The position numbers and the translations under genes are program-made. Under the pieces are notes generated by a model, which worked only from the letters and a program-made list of their open reading frames with translations, did not search any database and was not told where the DNA came from. This document shows positions 10,101 to 18,603 of a stretch of 64,000 nt of DNA, piece by piece. Source of the DNA: Bacillus sp. UNC41MFS5 (lineage in GTDB: Bacteria; Bacillota; Bacilli; Bacillales_B; DSM-18226); NCBI RefSeq assembly GCF_000686805.1, contig NZ_JMLP01000012.1, positions 62,001-126,000 on the forward strand. The letters run 5' to 3'. Each line of letters starts with the position of its first letter. Position 1 is the first letter of the stretch.

Positions 10101-10273
10101 TCCATCTTTTTTAAAATCGTATCTGCCTTGACTGAGGGGCTGTCACTACTTGTTCCTTGCTGCCCTTGTTGCCGCAGTATGGCATTGATGTCTGGTTGAA
10201 TGACTGTAAGCACAATTGTCACTATCAGCCAAATTGAAAATATTGCCCAGCGGCCTTTAATAATCTTTCTCAC
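7187..10273 (-). CDS. MMPL-family (RND-type) membrane transporter, YdgH-like
   Basis: The 1028-residue protein has an N-terminal membrane helix, a first six-helix bundle (about residues 175-335), a long extracytoplasmic domain and a second bundle (about 855-1010). The extracytoplasmic part (about 450-740) is built of repeated 'GL.Q...GL' heptad-like segments such as MADGLKKLESGLDQASSG, the coiled-coil repeat region seen in MmpL/YhgE-type proteins. It probably exports a lipid or amphiphilic toxic compound. Start is GTG with GGAGG 7-8 nt upstream. It follows the MarR gene by 26 bp, as in B. subtilis ydgG-ydgH, so repression and derepression by MarR is likely. Confidence 0.92.
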   Translation of the reverse strand: MRKIIKGRWAIFSIWLIVTIVLTVIQPDINAILRQQGQQGTSSDSPSVKADTILKKMDTTEGVNNLIVFYDKNKISDDELKKIGEAVKSISDSKSELGIADIMDPFSIPEAKSSLVSKDGTTLMVSFKLDKKGREVDDIEKQFESKLDNVPVEYYLSGEDFINNDYLKASQAGVEKSAALTVIFILVVLILAFRSVVTPLISLVAVAFSYLCSMGIAAQLIDKAGFPITSLTQMLLVLILFGIGTDYNILLFNRFKEELSHGHSIDESIVNTYKTAGKTIAYSILTVFIAFLALIFAESPIYRSGVVVVIGVTILLLEILTLTPFIMKVLGKKLFWPSKSVNGHKENKFWGKTSSFAVKHPIISTVIILLILGPMIFLHQEKLNFDTIGELGNKYPSSKAINLVAEHFGKGQAMPATVVIDTGKALDNNESLSVIDNITERLKSIKGVKQVSSITQPQGKPIDDFYVDSQMGSVTDGLSQTQDGVDQIHDGLKQAEDGFGSADFSKVGQMVDGTAKLEDGMNALTNGLKQIQTGIDDGSSNSKTITNGIAAIETNLSKMSSGVALLAENYGKMQTGYKEMGTHYQDASQALLGVKSAVSQMESMVNALGSSYAESQSDSNYLALKQTINQLSSSLGQITPEGIQALNANYNAVTAGFGKANKNLTAISSGLSQMADGLKKLESGLDQASSGIGTIVKNMNSVTDGLGQMKSGQQQLADGLNGFSVFGEKLSDVNNGLEQISDGLGQTNGYLTQLNTNKTFFIPKEALTNKDFKKSFDTFMSKDRKITKFMVVLNDDPYSENALKTVEQINQTVSDGLKGTVLSDAKSGTSGPSATTNDMNNVLTRDLNKTTAIVIIGVLLVLFFVIRSFWTPVFITASLVGAYYAAMFIINYIFIDLQGLEGISSFVPFFSFIIIVALGVDYSIFLMMRFKEYPDMAAKEAIVLASRQIGGVIIAAVIILGGTFATLMPAGIILLSELAIAVISGLVILCFILLPIFVPALMALPDALANLFSRKKKADLSFEKEVVS

Positions 10274-10299
10274 CTTGTATCCTCCGTTATTTTAGAAAT

Positions 10300-10797
10300 T
10301 TATTTTGTTTTTTCAGGAAAGTACAAAACATCAAAGAATTCATGATTATCCATTCCTTCTGCCTCCATTTTTTCCTTTACAGCAGATACCAATAATCTCA
10401 TACCCTTTTCAACCATTTCCTGCTCATCTGGGTTTAAGAGACTTAATACATCTACTAATGACTTATTTGCTATTTCCGATATGTCCTCATTTATTCCTTT
10501 TGACAATTCGTTTGAAAGTGAGATTTCCACTGAACGTTTATCTTTCGGGTTAGGAGTTTTCACTAGGAAACCTTTGGATGTAAGTCGTTCAACGATATCT
10601 GAAACCGTACTTTGGGTCATCTTGAGGTTTTGAGAGAGATGTTTAATAGTAATTTTTTTATGGGCAAACACTTCTCCAATTACTCTTGCTTGGGGAATTG
10701 TGACCCCCCGTTCTTCGGAATGTTTCTGCAGACTTTTCATAATATAGCTTTGCAATAAATCGATAGATTCACGAATAAAATCGGCTTTATCCACCAT
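10300..10797 (-). CDS. MarR-family transcriptional regulator
   Basis: 165-residue winged-helix protein. The central region KKITIKHLSQNLKMTQSTVSDIVERLTSKGFLVKTPNPKDKRSVEISLS has the recognition helix and the wing with the DKRS signature. It is the first gene of an operon with the downstream MMPL exporter and is most likely its ligand-responsive repressor. Palindromic sequence just upstream of the start supports autoregulation. AAGGTGG serves as ribosome site. The C-terminal tail (MDNHEFFDVLYFPEKTK) is longer than in minimal MarR proteins. Confidence 0.92.
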   Translation of the reverse strand: MVDKADFIRESIDLLQSYIMKSLQKHSEERGVTIPQARVIGEVFAHKKITIKHLSQNLKMTQSTVSDIVERLTSKGFLVKTPNPKDKRSVEISLSNELSKGINEDISEIANKSLVDVLSLLNPDEQEMVEKGMRLLVSAVKEKMEAEGMDNHEFFDVLYFPEKTK

Positions 10798-10820
10798 TCA
10801 CTAACCACCTTATAAAAAAA

Positions 10821-10870
10821 TAGCACACGATACATCCCATAAGATACATCGTGTACTATCTATCGTAGAT
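10821..10870. promoter_or_regulatory. Candidate MarR operator region
   Basis: Directly upstream of the MarR start, TAGCACACGATACATC (10821-10836) is an imperfect inverted repeat of GATACATCGTGTACTA (10843-10858). An abutting perfect palindrome ATCTA-TCG-TAGAT lies at 10858-10870, and its half ATCTATCGTA recurs at about 11010-11019. The layout suits a self-repressing MarR protein; binding is inferred. Confidence 0.45.
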
Positions 10871-10938
10871 TTATATATCAAAATTGTCAATGGTAAGGTG
10901 CTCTTGCCAAATTACATAAACAAAGGCAACAACCCATT

Positions 10939-10969
10939 TTTAAACAAGAACTTTGTTCATGCTGCTGCT
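10939..10969 (-). pseudogene. Remnant matching the 3' end of larE
   Basis: On the minus strand this spells S-M-N-K-V-L-V-stop, the same end as the larE gene at 17779. The 26 bases 10939-10964 are identical to 17779-17804, followed by one mismatch and five more matches. No further larE homology is visible upstream. It lies downstream of gudD. It could mark a lost second larE copy or an old rearrangement joint within the aldarate locus. Confidence 0.5.
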
Positions 10970-11042
10970 TTCTCTTGAAGCATGGCATATTAAAACGTAA
11001 ATATTAGAAATCTATCGTAATAGAAAAAATTTTTAAAATAAA

Positions 11043-11077
11043 AAAATTAGGGTGACCACTAAGCCACCCTAATTTTT
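11043..11077 (-). terminator. Terminator after gudD
   Basis: Stem AATTAGGGTG / CACCCTAATT with T-runs on both sides, directly after the gudD stop. Confidence 0.8.
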
Positions 11078-11079
11078 CG

Positions 11080-12432
11080 TTATCTTACTAAACATGGACG
11101 CTTGTTATCGAATGTCCAGCCTGGAATCAAAAACTTCATCCCAACAGAATCATCACGAGCTCCCAATCCCATGTTGTTATATCGTTCATTTGCTTTTAAT
11201 ATTTGATCCATATCTACTTCAATACCAAGTCCTGGTTTGTCAGGAATATAAAGATCGCCATCAACTATCTGGAATGGCTCTTTTGTTAACCGCTCTGTAC
11301 CTTCCTGCCAAATCCAGTGTGTATCAATTGCTGTGATATTGCCAGGAGCCGCAGTTGCCACATGAGTGAACATTGCTAGTGAAATGTCAAAGTGGTTATT
11401 CGAGTGTGAGCCCCAAGTTAATCCCCATTCATTACACATTTGAGCTACACGTACAGAACCCTGCATTGTCCAGAAATGTGGATCGGCAAGCGGAATATCA
11501 ACAGATTGTAATGAAATGGCATGGCCCATTTGTCTCCAGTCTGTCGCAATCATATTAGTAGCTGTTGGCAGGCCTGTTTGTCTTCTAAACTCTGCGATAA
11601 TTTCTCGACCAGAATAACCGTTTTCAGCACCACATGGATCTTCTGCATACGTTAAAATCCCATGCATATCCTTACATAACTCAATAGCTTCATTTAAGGA
11701 CCAGGCACCGTTTGGATCTAATGTAATTCTAGCATCCGGAAATCTTTCTTTAAGAGCTTTAATTGCTTTTATTTCTTCCTTGCCCTCTAAAACGCCGCCT
11801 TTTAACTTAAAGTCTTTAAAGCCATAGAGCTTTTGGGAAGCTTCTGCAAGCCTAACAATTGATTCCGGTGTTAATGCTTCTTCATGGCGGATACGATACC
11901 ATTCAACCTCTGAATCTAGATTGCTATAATAAGGTAAATCTGTTTTATTCCGATCTCCAATATAGAACAAATAACCAAGTGTTTTTACTTTATTACGCTG
12001 CTGTCCTTCTCCTAAAAGAGCGGCAACTGGAACATTTAAATGCTTTCCTAGTAAGTCTAATAAAGCAGCTTCAATGGCTGTTACGGCATGAATGGTAATC
12101 CGTAAGTCAAAGGTTTGCTGACCACGGCCGCCTGCATCGCGACCGGCAAAGGTTTTTCGGACGTTATTTAGGATATTATGATAAGTGCCGATGGATGAAC
12201 CTATCACTAATTCTTTCGCATCTTCGAGGGTTTTTCGAATTCCCTCACCGCCGGGTACTTCCCCAACACCAACATTTCCATTGCTATCCTTTAATATAAC
12301 GATATTCCTTGTAAAATAAGCACCATGGGCCCCGCTAAGATTAAGCAGCATACTGTCACGGCCTGCAACAGGGTAAACATCCATTTCGGTTATAACAGGG
12401 GTAACGCTTACAACATTCTGCACTAAATTCAT
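11080..12432 (-). CDS. gudD: Glucarate dehydratase
   Basis: Enolase-superfamily enzyme that dehydrates D-glucarate (and often L-idarate) to 5-keto-4-deoxyglucarate. The 450-residue length fits. Visible are the substrate-loop region [13 protein letters not shown] near residue 34, the KLKGG motif near 205 with the catalytic lysine, metal ligands in LDPNGAWS (near 236) and AEDPCG (near 262), and the histidine-containing [10 protein letters not shown] region near 340. It is the distal gene of the kdgD-ALDH-gudD unit, 112 bp after the aldehyde dehydrogenase with a hairpin between. Expression is presumably controlled by the GntR repressor of the locus. Confidence 0.95.
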   Translation of the reverse strand: MNLVQNVVSVTPVITEMDVYPVAGRDSMLLNLSGAHGAYFTRNIVILKDSNGNVGVGEVPGGEGIRKTLEDAKELVIGSSIGTYHNILNNVRKTFAGRDAGGRGQQTFDLRITIHAVTAIEAALLDLLGKHLNVPVAALLGEGQQRNKVKTLGYLFYIGDRNKTDLPYYSNLDSEVEWYRIRHEEALTPESIVRLAEASQKLYGFKDFKLKGGVLEGKEEIKAIKALKERFPDARITLDPNGAWSLNEAIELCKDMHGILTYAEDPCGAENGYSGREIIAEFRRQTGLPTATNMIATDWRQMGHAISLQSVDIPLADPHFWTMQGSVRVAQMCNEWGLTWGSHSNNHFDISLAMFTHVATAAPGNITAIDTHWIWQEGTERLTKEPFQIVDGDLYIPDKPGLGIEVDMDQILKANERYNNMGLGARDDSVGMKFLIPGWTFDNKRPCLVR

Positions 12433-12510
12433 TTAGAAAGGTCTCCAATCAATAGAGTATAGTATTTTTTACGGGTAAAAAATTTCATTATTGATCATTG
12501 CTACTTTAAT

Positions 12511-12541
12511 AGGGATTATGCATTCCTGCATAACCCCTTTT
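12511..12541 (-). terminator. Intercistronic hairpin between the dehydrogenase gene and gudD
   Basis: GGG-TTATGCA / TGCATAA-CCCC inverted repeat right after the dehydrogenase stop. The minus-strand tail is not T-rich, so it may be a partial terminator or an mRNA-stability element. Confidence 0.45.
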
Positions 12542-12544
12542 ATC

Positions 12545-14011
12545 TTATGACTTTACAAAAACTGTTTTAATGGAAGTGAAAAATTCGATAGCTGCCCGTC
12601 CCTGCTCCCTTGAATGCGAACTGGACTGCTTCATTCCACCAAATGGGGCTTGAAGTTCAACTCCTGCACTCTCTGCATTAATCCGAACAAGTCCAGCCTC
12701 CATATCGTTAATAAAGGACATCATACTTCCAATATTTGTGGTAAAAATAGATGCGCTTAACCCAAACTCGGCATCATTAGCAAGCTCTAGCGCTTCTTCC
12801 ATTGAATCTACCTTCATTAAAGCCAGAACCGGTCCAAAAATCTCCTCACGGGCAATCGTCATGTCAGGTTTAACATTCTCAAAAACCGTCGGCTCTACAA
12901 AAAATCCATTTTCCAGCCCTTGGCCGCTGGCAATTTTCCCGCCGTGCAGCAATGCCGCTCCTTCTTCAGTACCCTTCTGAATATATGACAGAACTGTTTT
13001 TTGCTGGTTCTCATTAGCACATGGCCCCATCCAGACCCCATCTAACATTCCGTCGCCAACCGATATCTGCTTCACCTTTTGCAACAGCTTTTCTTTAAAT
13101 GCCTCATATACATCGCTTTCAACAATGACACGGCTGGTTGCGGTACATTTTTGCCCAGTCGAGCGCAATCCCCCACTGACCGTAGCCTCGGCAGCCAAAT
13201 CAAGATCAGCGTCTGCTGCAACGATCACAGGGTTCTTACCTCCCATTTCCAGCTGGTATTTGGCTCCACGCGCTAGTGCTGCTTGGCCAATTCTTTTTCC
13301 TACCCCATTGGAACCTGTAAAGGTAATCCCGTTGATATCTGGATGATTAGCAAGCCCTTGGCCGATAACAGATCCAGACCCAGTTATCATATTCAGGACA
13401 CCTGCTGGGAATCCCGCATCAACAAAACATTCGATTACCTTCGCGCACGTGACTGCCGTTTCCGTAGCAGGTTTAATCACCACAGTGTTTCCATAGATGA
13501 GAGCTGGAGCCATTTTCCATATTGGAATCGCGACAGGGAAATTCCAAGGGGTGATGACACCAACCACTCCCAATGGTACTCGAGTGGTAAACATTAATGC
13601 TTCACTATCAGAGGAAGGAATCACATCACCAATCGAGCGCATTCCTTCACCCGCATAATATCGAAGGATCGCTACTCCTCTTGCGGTTTCCCCTTTGGCT
13701 TCAGGAAATGTCTTTCCCATTTCTTTGGTCATCGTCTCGGCAATCTCATCGAGCCGGCTTTCCATTATCTCCGCTGCCTTATGTAGATAATCCCCACGTA
13801 CACTTCCAGCAAGCTTTCTCCACTTTTTTTGCGCTACTTTTGCGCTGGCTGCCGCCTGGTCTAAATCATCAATCGAAGAATCTTGAACGTATCCTACTAC
13901 CTCATTCTTATTGGCCGGATTAATACTTGGCAGTACGTTACCCGTACCAGCAGAGATCCACTGTCCATTTATATAATTTAAGTAAGTTTTGGTTTCGGTT
14001 AATGTATTCAT
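12545..14011 (-). CDS. ycbD: 2,5-dioxovalerate (alpha-ketoglutarate semialdehyde) dehydrogenase
   Basis: NAD(P)+-dependent aldehyde dehydrogenase that oxidises 2,5-dioxopentanoate to 2-oxoglutarate, the last step of glucarate/galactarate breakdown. The 488-residue protein shows [20 protein letters not shown] (about 150), the glutamate motif LEMGGKNP (about 258) and the cysteine nucleophile in GQKCTATSR (about 290). The substrate assignment rests on operon context: the stop-to-start gap after the ketodeoxyglucarate dehydratase is 9 bp and gudD follows. A perfect GGAGGT site precedes the ATG. Confidence 0.92.
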   Translation of the reverse strand: MNTLTETKTYLNYINGQWISAGTGNVLPSINPANKNEVVGYVQDSSIDDLDQAAASAKVAQKKWRKLAGSVRGDYLHKAAEIMESRLDEIAETMTKEMGKTFPEAKGETARGVAILRYYAGEGMRSIGDVIPSSDSEALMFTTRVPLGVVGVITPWNFPVAIPIWKMAPALIYGNTVVIKPATETAVTCAKVIECFVDAGFPAGVLNMITGSGSVIGQGLANHPDINGITFTGSNGVGKRIGQAALARGAKYQLEMGGKNPVIVAADADLDLAAEATVSGGLRSTGQKCTATSRVIVESDVYEAFKEKLLQKVKQISVGDGMLDGVWMGPCANENQQKTVLSYIQKGTEEGAALLHGGKIASGQGLENGFFVEPTVFENVKPDMTIAREEIFGPVLALMKVDSMEEALELANDAEFGLSASIFTTNIGSMMSFINDMEAGLVRINAESAGVELQAPFGGMKQSSSHSREQGRAAIEFFTSIKTVFVKS

Positions 14012-14020
14012 CGGTACCTC

Positions 14021-14956
14021 CTATACGGTTGCTTTATTACTTTCCTTTGGAAATCTATCAAACGCTGTTTTTATAATCTGTTCAAGCTGTTGGTAGTGTT
14101 CCTGCTCCACTGGAATGATCGGCGGACGAACCATGTTCCCTACAGGGAGCCCTACAATTTTCATTCCCGCTTTAATCAAGGAAACCGCATACCCTTTTCT
14201 TTGTCTGCGGATTCGGCTTATTGGCAAAATCACTTGCAAATAAAGATCATTCACTAACTCATTATTTTGATTTAGCAGCGCTTCATAGAACAACTTCGAA
14301 ATATGCGGGATATAATTTGAAATCGCAGAAGAATAGGAGTCAAAGCCCAGATTCACATAAGCAGGCATTGTCACTTCAGCCATAGGCATTCCATTGAGCC
14401 AGCCTAAGCGATTTCCGATTGTTTGAGTTAATTCAATGTTGAGTTCCATGTTTCCAAGCCCATCTTTTAATCCAACAACCTGTGGGTATTCAATCAAGCG
14501 TTGAAGCGTTTCCAATGTTAACACACAATTGTCCCGTTGATAGACAATAGCATTCAGATCGGTACTTTTAATGATGGTACTTAAATATTGATATAAGCCT
14601 TCTTGTTCAGGCTCGATTAAATAAGGAGGCAAGACCAAATATCCGTCTGCACCCATTCTCTCAGATAGTTCGGCAAATTGTACAGCGTGAGCAATATTAC
14701 CTCCAACTCCGGTATAAACAGGAACCTTCCCTTTGGCAACAGATAAAGCAATTTCTACCTTTTTTTCGTACTCTTCAAAGCTAAGTGCGTGAAATTCACC
14801 CGATCCGCAGCCAATAAATATGGAACTTAAACCTTCGTCAATCAAGAATTTAATGTTCGTTTCTAGTGCCTTCTCATCAATCTTTCCAGAGGCATCCATC
14901 GGAGCAACTGGAAATCCTAATATTCCTGTAGGTGCTTTTCTTTCAGTGGCTATCAT
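14021..14956 (-). CDS. ycbC: 5-dehydro-4-deoxyglucarate dehydratase (KdgD/YcbC)
   Basis: DapA-superfamily Schiff-base lyase that dehydrates and decarboxylates 5-keto-4-deoxyglucarate to 2,5-dioxopentanoate. Family marks are GILGFPVAPMDASGKID near the N-terminus, GCGSGEFHALSFEEY, the YQRDN tyrosine motif and the lysine in VVGLKDGLGN. A TTG-initiated reading from 15013 would add 19 residues and overlap the GntR operator. The ATG at 14956 has a GGAAAGGTGG ribosome site 7 nt upstream and is preferred. It is the first gene of the kdgD-ALDH-gudD unit. Confidence 0.93.
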   Translation of the reverse strand: MIATERKAPTGILGFPVAPMDASGKIDEKALETNIKFLIDEGLSSIFIGCGSGEFHALSFEEYEKKVEIALSVAKGKVPVYTGVGGNIAHAVQFAELSERMGADGYLVLPPYLIEPEQEGLYQYLSTIIKSTDLNAIVYQRDNCVLTLETLQRLIEYPQVVGLKDGLGNMELNIELTQTIGNRLGWLNGMPMAEVTMPAYVNLGFDSYSSAISNYIPHISKLFYEALLNQNNELVNDLYLQVILPISRIRRQRKGYAVSLIKAGMKIVGLPVGNMVRPPIIPVEQEHYQQLEQIIKTAFDRFPKESNKATV

Positions 14957-15002
14957 TGGTTTTACCACCTTTCCTTTTTTGTTATTTTGTCTATATGTAT
15001 AA

Positions 15003-15013
15003 TTGTAAGACAA
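15003..15013. promoter_or_regulatory. GntR (FadR-type) operator 1
   Basis: TTGT-AAG-ACAA, embedded in ATATGTATAATTGTAAGACAAAT, 47 bp upstream of the ycbC start. The same core is found upstream of the regulator gene and of the transporter gene, fitting the GT-N3-AC core bound by FadR-subfamily proteins. Confidence 0.75.
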
Positions 15014-15202
15014 ATTAAAAATATTGTCAATTATAAATATTTAGATTATTCTATTGTTTAAGAATTCATTAACTATATAAATGTTATAGATTTAACCATT
15101 TAATATATTATTCTAGCTATTTTCACAAGATAAATAACACTCAGGTAATGTTGCAGGAAATAATTCGTAAAGACTTTATCCAATTTAATAGAAAATACGC
15201 AC

Positions 15203-15236
15203 AAAAAAACGGCAGCGTTTAGGCTGCCGTTTTTTA
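15203..15236 (-). terminator. Terminator of the GntR gene
   Basis: AAAACGGCAGC / GCTGCCGTTTT stem with a six-base loop and T/A runs on both sides; overlaps the stop codon of the GntR gene. Confidence 0.85.
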
Positions 15237-15941
15237 CTCTTTCTCTTCTTGATGCAGTTGTAAAACCTTTTGCCGAACAAAATCAAGATGACGATACATC
15301 TGGGTAAACGCCTCGAAAGGATCATGTTTAGCTAATGCGTGGTAGATGGCCAAATGGTGTTCAACGGTCTGGTCACGTTCCCTATATTTAATCACACTGT
15401 CCGTTTTGTTATGTGTTAACAGCAAAGAATTAATCATTCCTTCAACGACTTGGTTGTTCGCACTTAAGGCAATGATCCGATGAAATTCTTTATCATATTG
15501 GCCATAATTATTGTCAGTACTATTCTCTATTCGGTCTATTGTCTCTTTTAATTTTTGCAATTGTTCATCCGTGATCTTTTCAGCAGCAAGCGTCACTAAC
15601 CCCAACTCCAATGCCATCCTGGCTTCCATCACAGCGGGAATGTTATCCGCAGATAAAGCCAGCATAACCGAAAAAGGTTTCGTTCCAACCTTATTATTAA
15701 AAAAGGTTCCTTCCCGCGTTTTCCGTGTTATGATTTCAAGTGTTTCTAAAGAACTAAGAGCTTCCCGTAAGACAGGCCGGCTAACCTCTAAAATCTCCAT
15801 CAATTCCATTTCCGAAGGCAATTTATCCCCAGGTTTCAGCTGGCCGCTAACTAATAATTGAACAATCTGCTCAAGAACTTGCTGAGATAACGTACTACGA
15901 TTGACTGACTTAACAACTACCTTTGGTGATGATTCACCCAT
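15234..15941 (-). CDS. ycbG: GntR-family (FadR subfamily) repressor of aldarate catabolism
   Basis: The 235-residue protein has an N-terminal winged helix (QLLVSGQLKPGDKLPSEMELMEILEVSRPVLREALSSLETLEII, about residues 25-75) and an all-helical FCD effector domain with the metal/ligand residues D-x3-H near 153 (YDKEFHRIIA) and H near 200/220. Its position between the ycbC-ycbD-gudD unit and the gudP-type transporter parallels B. subtilis ycbG. Three copies of one TTGT-AAG-ACAA operator at 15003, 15981 and 17569 place its own gene, the enzyme operon and the transporter under common control. Confidence 0.9.
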   Translation of the reverse strand: MGESSPKVVVKSVNRSTLSQQVLEQIVQLLVSGQLKPGDKLPSEMELMEILEVSRPVLREALSSLETLEIITRKTREGTFFNNKVGTKPFSVMLALSADNIPAVMEARMALELGLVTLAAEKITDEQLQKLKETIDRIENSTDNNYGQYDKEFHRIIALSANNQVVEGMINSLLLTHNKTDSVIKYRERDQTVEHHLAIYHALAKHDPFEAFTQMYRHLDFVRQKVLQLHQEEKE

Positions 15942-15980
15942 TATACCCCTTCTCTCCTGAAGTAAGTCTAGTTAGCATAA

Positions 15981-15991
15981 TTGTAAGACAA
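15981..15991. promoter_or_regulatory. GntR operator 2 (autoregulatory)
   Basis: TTGT-AAG-ACAA in context CATAATTGTAAGACAAATAA, 40 bp upstream of the GntR start; identical core to the sites at 15003 and 17569. Confidence 0.75.
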
Positions 15992-16041
15992 ATAATTCAT
16001 AATAACAACCTGATTTATGGTAACATCAAATCGTTTAAAAG

Positions 16042-16073
16042 AAAGACTGGCCTTTAACTAGGGCCAGCCTTTC
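16042..16073 (-). terminator. Terminator after gudP-type transporter
   Basis: AAAG-CTGGCC / GGCCAG-CTTT stem followed on the minus strand by TTTAAA/T-rich sequence. Confidence 0.6.
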
Positions 16074-16104
16074 TCTCTCCTGAAATTCTATTATGCCTGT
16101 TTGC

Positions 16105-17436
16105 TTAAGCAGGTTGTTTTTCTTCTTTCAATTCAGCAGGTAATTCTATCCGTTCTACCTTGTTCACAACGAAAATGTAAGATAAAGCTCCTATTAACAA
16201 CATTACACCAATAAAAACTAAGGCAGCACTAAAGGAATGCGTTGCACTCAAAATATATCCAACCACGATAGGAATCACGATACCGGCCAAGTTACCAGAT
16301 GTATTAAAGATTCCGGCGCTCAGTCCAATAATTTCTTTTGGTGACATATCCCCAACTAGTGTCCAGGTTAGCCCTGCCATTCCTTTAGCAAAGAAAGCAA
16401 CTGACATGATAATCACGATGAGTGCTGGAGATGAGGTATAATTTGCCAGGATAACAACACTTGAAAACAAAAATCCTATGATAATCGGTGTTTTACGTGC
16501 TATAGCCAAAGATTTGCCACGCTTTAGCATTAAATCGGATAAGTAACCGCCAACCATACCTCCGAAGAATGCCGCTGCAAAAGGAATGGAAGCCACGAAG
16601 CCAACTTTTAGCATCGACATATGTTTTTCTTGTACAAGATATGTAGGGAACCAGGTTAAGAAAAAATAAACAATTGTATTTAAGCAGAATTGCGCAATAT
16701 AAATTCCGATCATTTGCCGGTTAGTCAACAACAGTTTGGCATGGGCCCACTTGATTTTGACCGGTTTATCCCCTGCATTCGCCAAGCCGCCGCCCGCCTG
16801 GATATAATCAATTTCTGCTTGATTCGCTCTTGGATGATTTTTAGGTTCGCGGATCACTTTAAACCAAAACAGTGCAATGACAAGCCCAGCTGCTCCTGCC
16901 ACATAAAAAATCATTTGCCAGCCATATGTTTGTAAAATCCAAGCCAGAACAGGTGTAAACAAAGCAAGTCCAAAATATTGAGCTGAGTTATATGTAGCCA
17001 CTGCCCGACCACGTTCATGCTGCGGGAACCACATAGTGGTTAATCTGCTATTCCCCGGAAACGACGGTGCTTCTGCAAACCCTACTGCGAACCTAAATAT
17101 AAGTAACATAAGAAAGCCGGTAACCCATCCTTGAAATAATGTAAACAGTGACCAAACGATTAAACCTATTCCATAAACAACACGAGCTCCAAATCGATCG
17201 AGCATCCATCCGCCTGGTATTTGCATAAATGCATAGGACCAGTTGAACGCCGAAAAAGCAATTCCCAATGACACCGCGTCTAAATGAAGATCCTTGGACA
17301 TCAATGGGGCAGCAACGCTTAGTGCAGATCGGTCGATATAATTGATTGCAGTCGTAATAAATAATACAGTCAAAATAAGATAACGTACATTCGTTTTGTT
17401 TGCAATCGCTTTCAATTCTTTCATATTGCTATTCAT
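16105..17436 (-). CDS. gudP: MFS aldarate (glucarate/galactarate) transporter, GudP family
   Basis: 443-residue major facilitator of the anion:cation symporter (phthalate permease) family. It starts with a short cytoplasmic tail, then LTVLFITTAINYIDRSALSVAAPLM (TM1 with the family's NY.DR motif), the GWMLDRFGARVVYG loop 2-3 and about 12 membrane segments; ends with an acidic cytoplasmic tail. Location beside gudD, ycbC and the GntR repressor makes D-glucarate/galactarate uptake the likely role. The promoter region contains the strongest copy of the GntR operator. AGGAGGGG precedes the ATG. Confidence 0.9.
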   Translation of the reverse strand: MNSNMKELKAIANKTNVRYLILTVLFITTAINYIDRSALSVAAPLMSKDLHLDAVSLGIAFSAFNWSYAFMQIPGGWMLDRFGARVVYGIGLIVWSLFTLFQGWVTGFLMLLIFRFAVGFAEAPSFPGNSRLTTMWFPQHERGRAVATYNSAQYFGLALFTPVLAWILQTYGWQMIFYVAGAAGLVIALFWFKVIREPKNHPRANQAEIDYIQAGGGLANAGDKPVKIKWAHAKLLLTNRQMIGIYIAQFCLNTIVYFFLTWFPTYLVQEKHMSMLKVGFVASIPFAAAFFGGMVGGYLSDLMLKRGKSLAIARKTPIIIGFLFSSVVILANYTSSPALIVIIMSVAFFAKGMAGLTWTLVGDMSPKEIIGLSAGIFNTSGNLAGIVIPIVVGYILSATHSFSAALVFIGVMLLIGALSYIFVVNKVERIELPAELKEEKQPA

Positions 17437-17556
17437 AAATTCCCCTCCTAGTAAAAGTACAATTTAGATAGTGCTTCCAAGACTTTAATAAAAACGGTTA
17501 CAATACAGAGTAAATCATTGGACCATCCTTTCCTCCTTTTTTTATTATCTATTAGT

Positions 17557-17591
17557 CTATATGTATAATTGTAAGACAATTATACATATAG
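17557..17591. promoter_or_regulatory. GntR operator 3: perfect 35-bp palindrome upstream of gudP
   Basis: The arm CTATATGTATAATTGT (17557-17572), the centre AAG, and its exact reverse complement (17576-17591). The core is identical to operators at 15003 and 15981 but with far longer arms. It sits about 120 bp upstream of the transporter start in a 342-bp gene-free stretch that otherwise holds only AT-rich sequence. Confidence 0.8.
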
Positions 17592-17778
17592 GTCAATATT
17601 ATTGTAAGAATAAATAGAATATTTTAAAATTAGGAAATTATTCATTTTAAGGATGGTAATCTATTAGAATCTAATTTTTATAGCTTTATATATCAGAGGA
17701 TACACAAACAAAATAACCCTTCGGTAATCCCAAGATTGTGCATATAATAATTTATCATTCTCCTTGATAAACTAAATA

Positions 17779-18579
17779 TTAAACAAGAACTTTGTTCATG
17801 CTGCCGCTTTGATAACCCACTAAATCCAACGTTATATATTTGTAACCGAATTCTTGAAGTTTCTTTACAATCGAGTCATGATTTTCAAGTATCGTCTTCA
17901 TAGAAGCGGGTTCTACTTCGATTCTAGCAATATCCTGATGTGTTCGTACCCTTACCTGGCGGATATGAAGAGATTTTAAATATTCTTCCGATTTTTCAAC
18001 CTTTGTAAGCTTTTCTTTTGTAATAAACTCACCATAAGCAATTCTTGAAGAAAGACAAGCAAATGATGGTTTATCCCAAGTCGGTAAATCAAACTGACGT
18101 GAAAGCTCTCTTATTTCATTCTTAAAAAGGTTAGCTTCTTGTAATGGCGCACGAATTCCTTTTTCCTTCGCTGCTTGCATGCCTGGGCGATGTTCATTCA
18201 GATCATCCGCAATGGCCCCATAGATGACATTATGAAATCCCTTTTCCTCCAAAACCGGAAGTAAATGATCAAATAAACTACTTTTACAAAAATAGCATCG
18301 ATTCCTATTGTTTTCTGCATAACCAGGAATAGCTAGTTCAGAAGTTTCAATGACTTGGTGTTTGACACCCATTTGAGTGGCATGTACTTTAGCTTCTTCC
18401 AGTTCAAAAGAAGGATACGTTTCAGAGTCTGCTGTTACGGCCAGAACCCGGTCTATCCCTAAGACGTTCACCGCAGCCTTTAATAAGAATGTACTATCTA
18501 CCCCTCCTGAAAAGGCCACAACCACTGATTCCATTTCACGGAGAATAGACGCTAATTTCTGATATTTCCCTGTAAGCAT
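17779..18579 (-). CDS. larE: ATP-dependent sacrificial sulfur transferase LarE
   Basis: Makes the thiocarboxylate/pincer part of the nickel pincer nucleotide cofactor used by LarA-type enzymes. The 266-residue protein has the PP-loop ATPase motif FSGGVDSTFLLKA near residue 24, NRCYFCKSSLFDHL near 110, and WDKPSFACLSSRIAYGE near 173, which carries the cysteine whose sulfur is sacrificed in the classical enzyme. It follows the LarA-like gene by 24 bp. LarB and LarC are not in the window, so cofactor synthesis must be completed elsewhere. Neighbouring garD and larA suggest cotranscription. Confidence 0.93.
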   Translation of the reverse strand: MLTGKYQKLASILREMESVVVAFSGGVDSTFLLKAAVNVLGIDRVLAVTADSETYPSFELEEAKVHATQMGVKHQVIETSELAIPGYAENNRNRCYFCKSSLFDHLLPVLEEKGFHNVIYGAIADDLNEHRPGMQAAKEKGIRAPLQEANLFKNEIRELSRQFDLPTWDKPSFACLSSRIAYGEFITKEKLTKVEKSEEYLKSLHIRQVRVRTHQDIARIEVEPASMKTILENHDSIVKKLQEFGYKYITLDLVGYQSGSMNKVLV

Positions 18580-18603
18580 TGTCCCATCTCCCTTTACTCT
18601 CTT

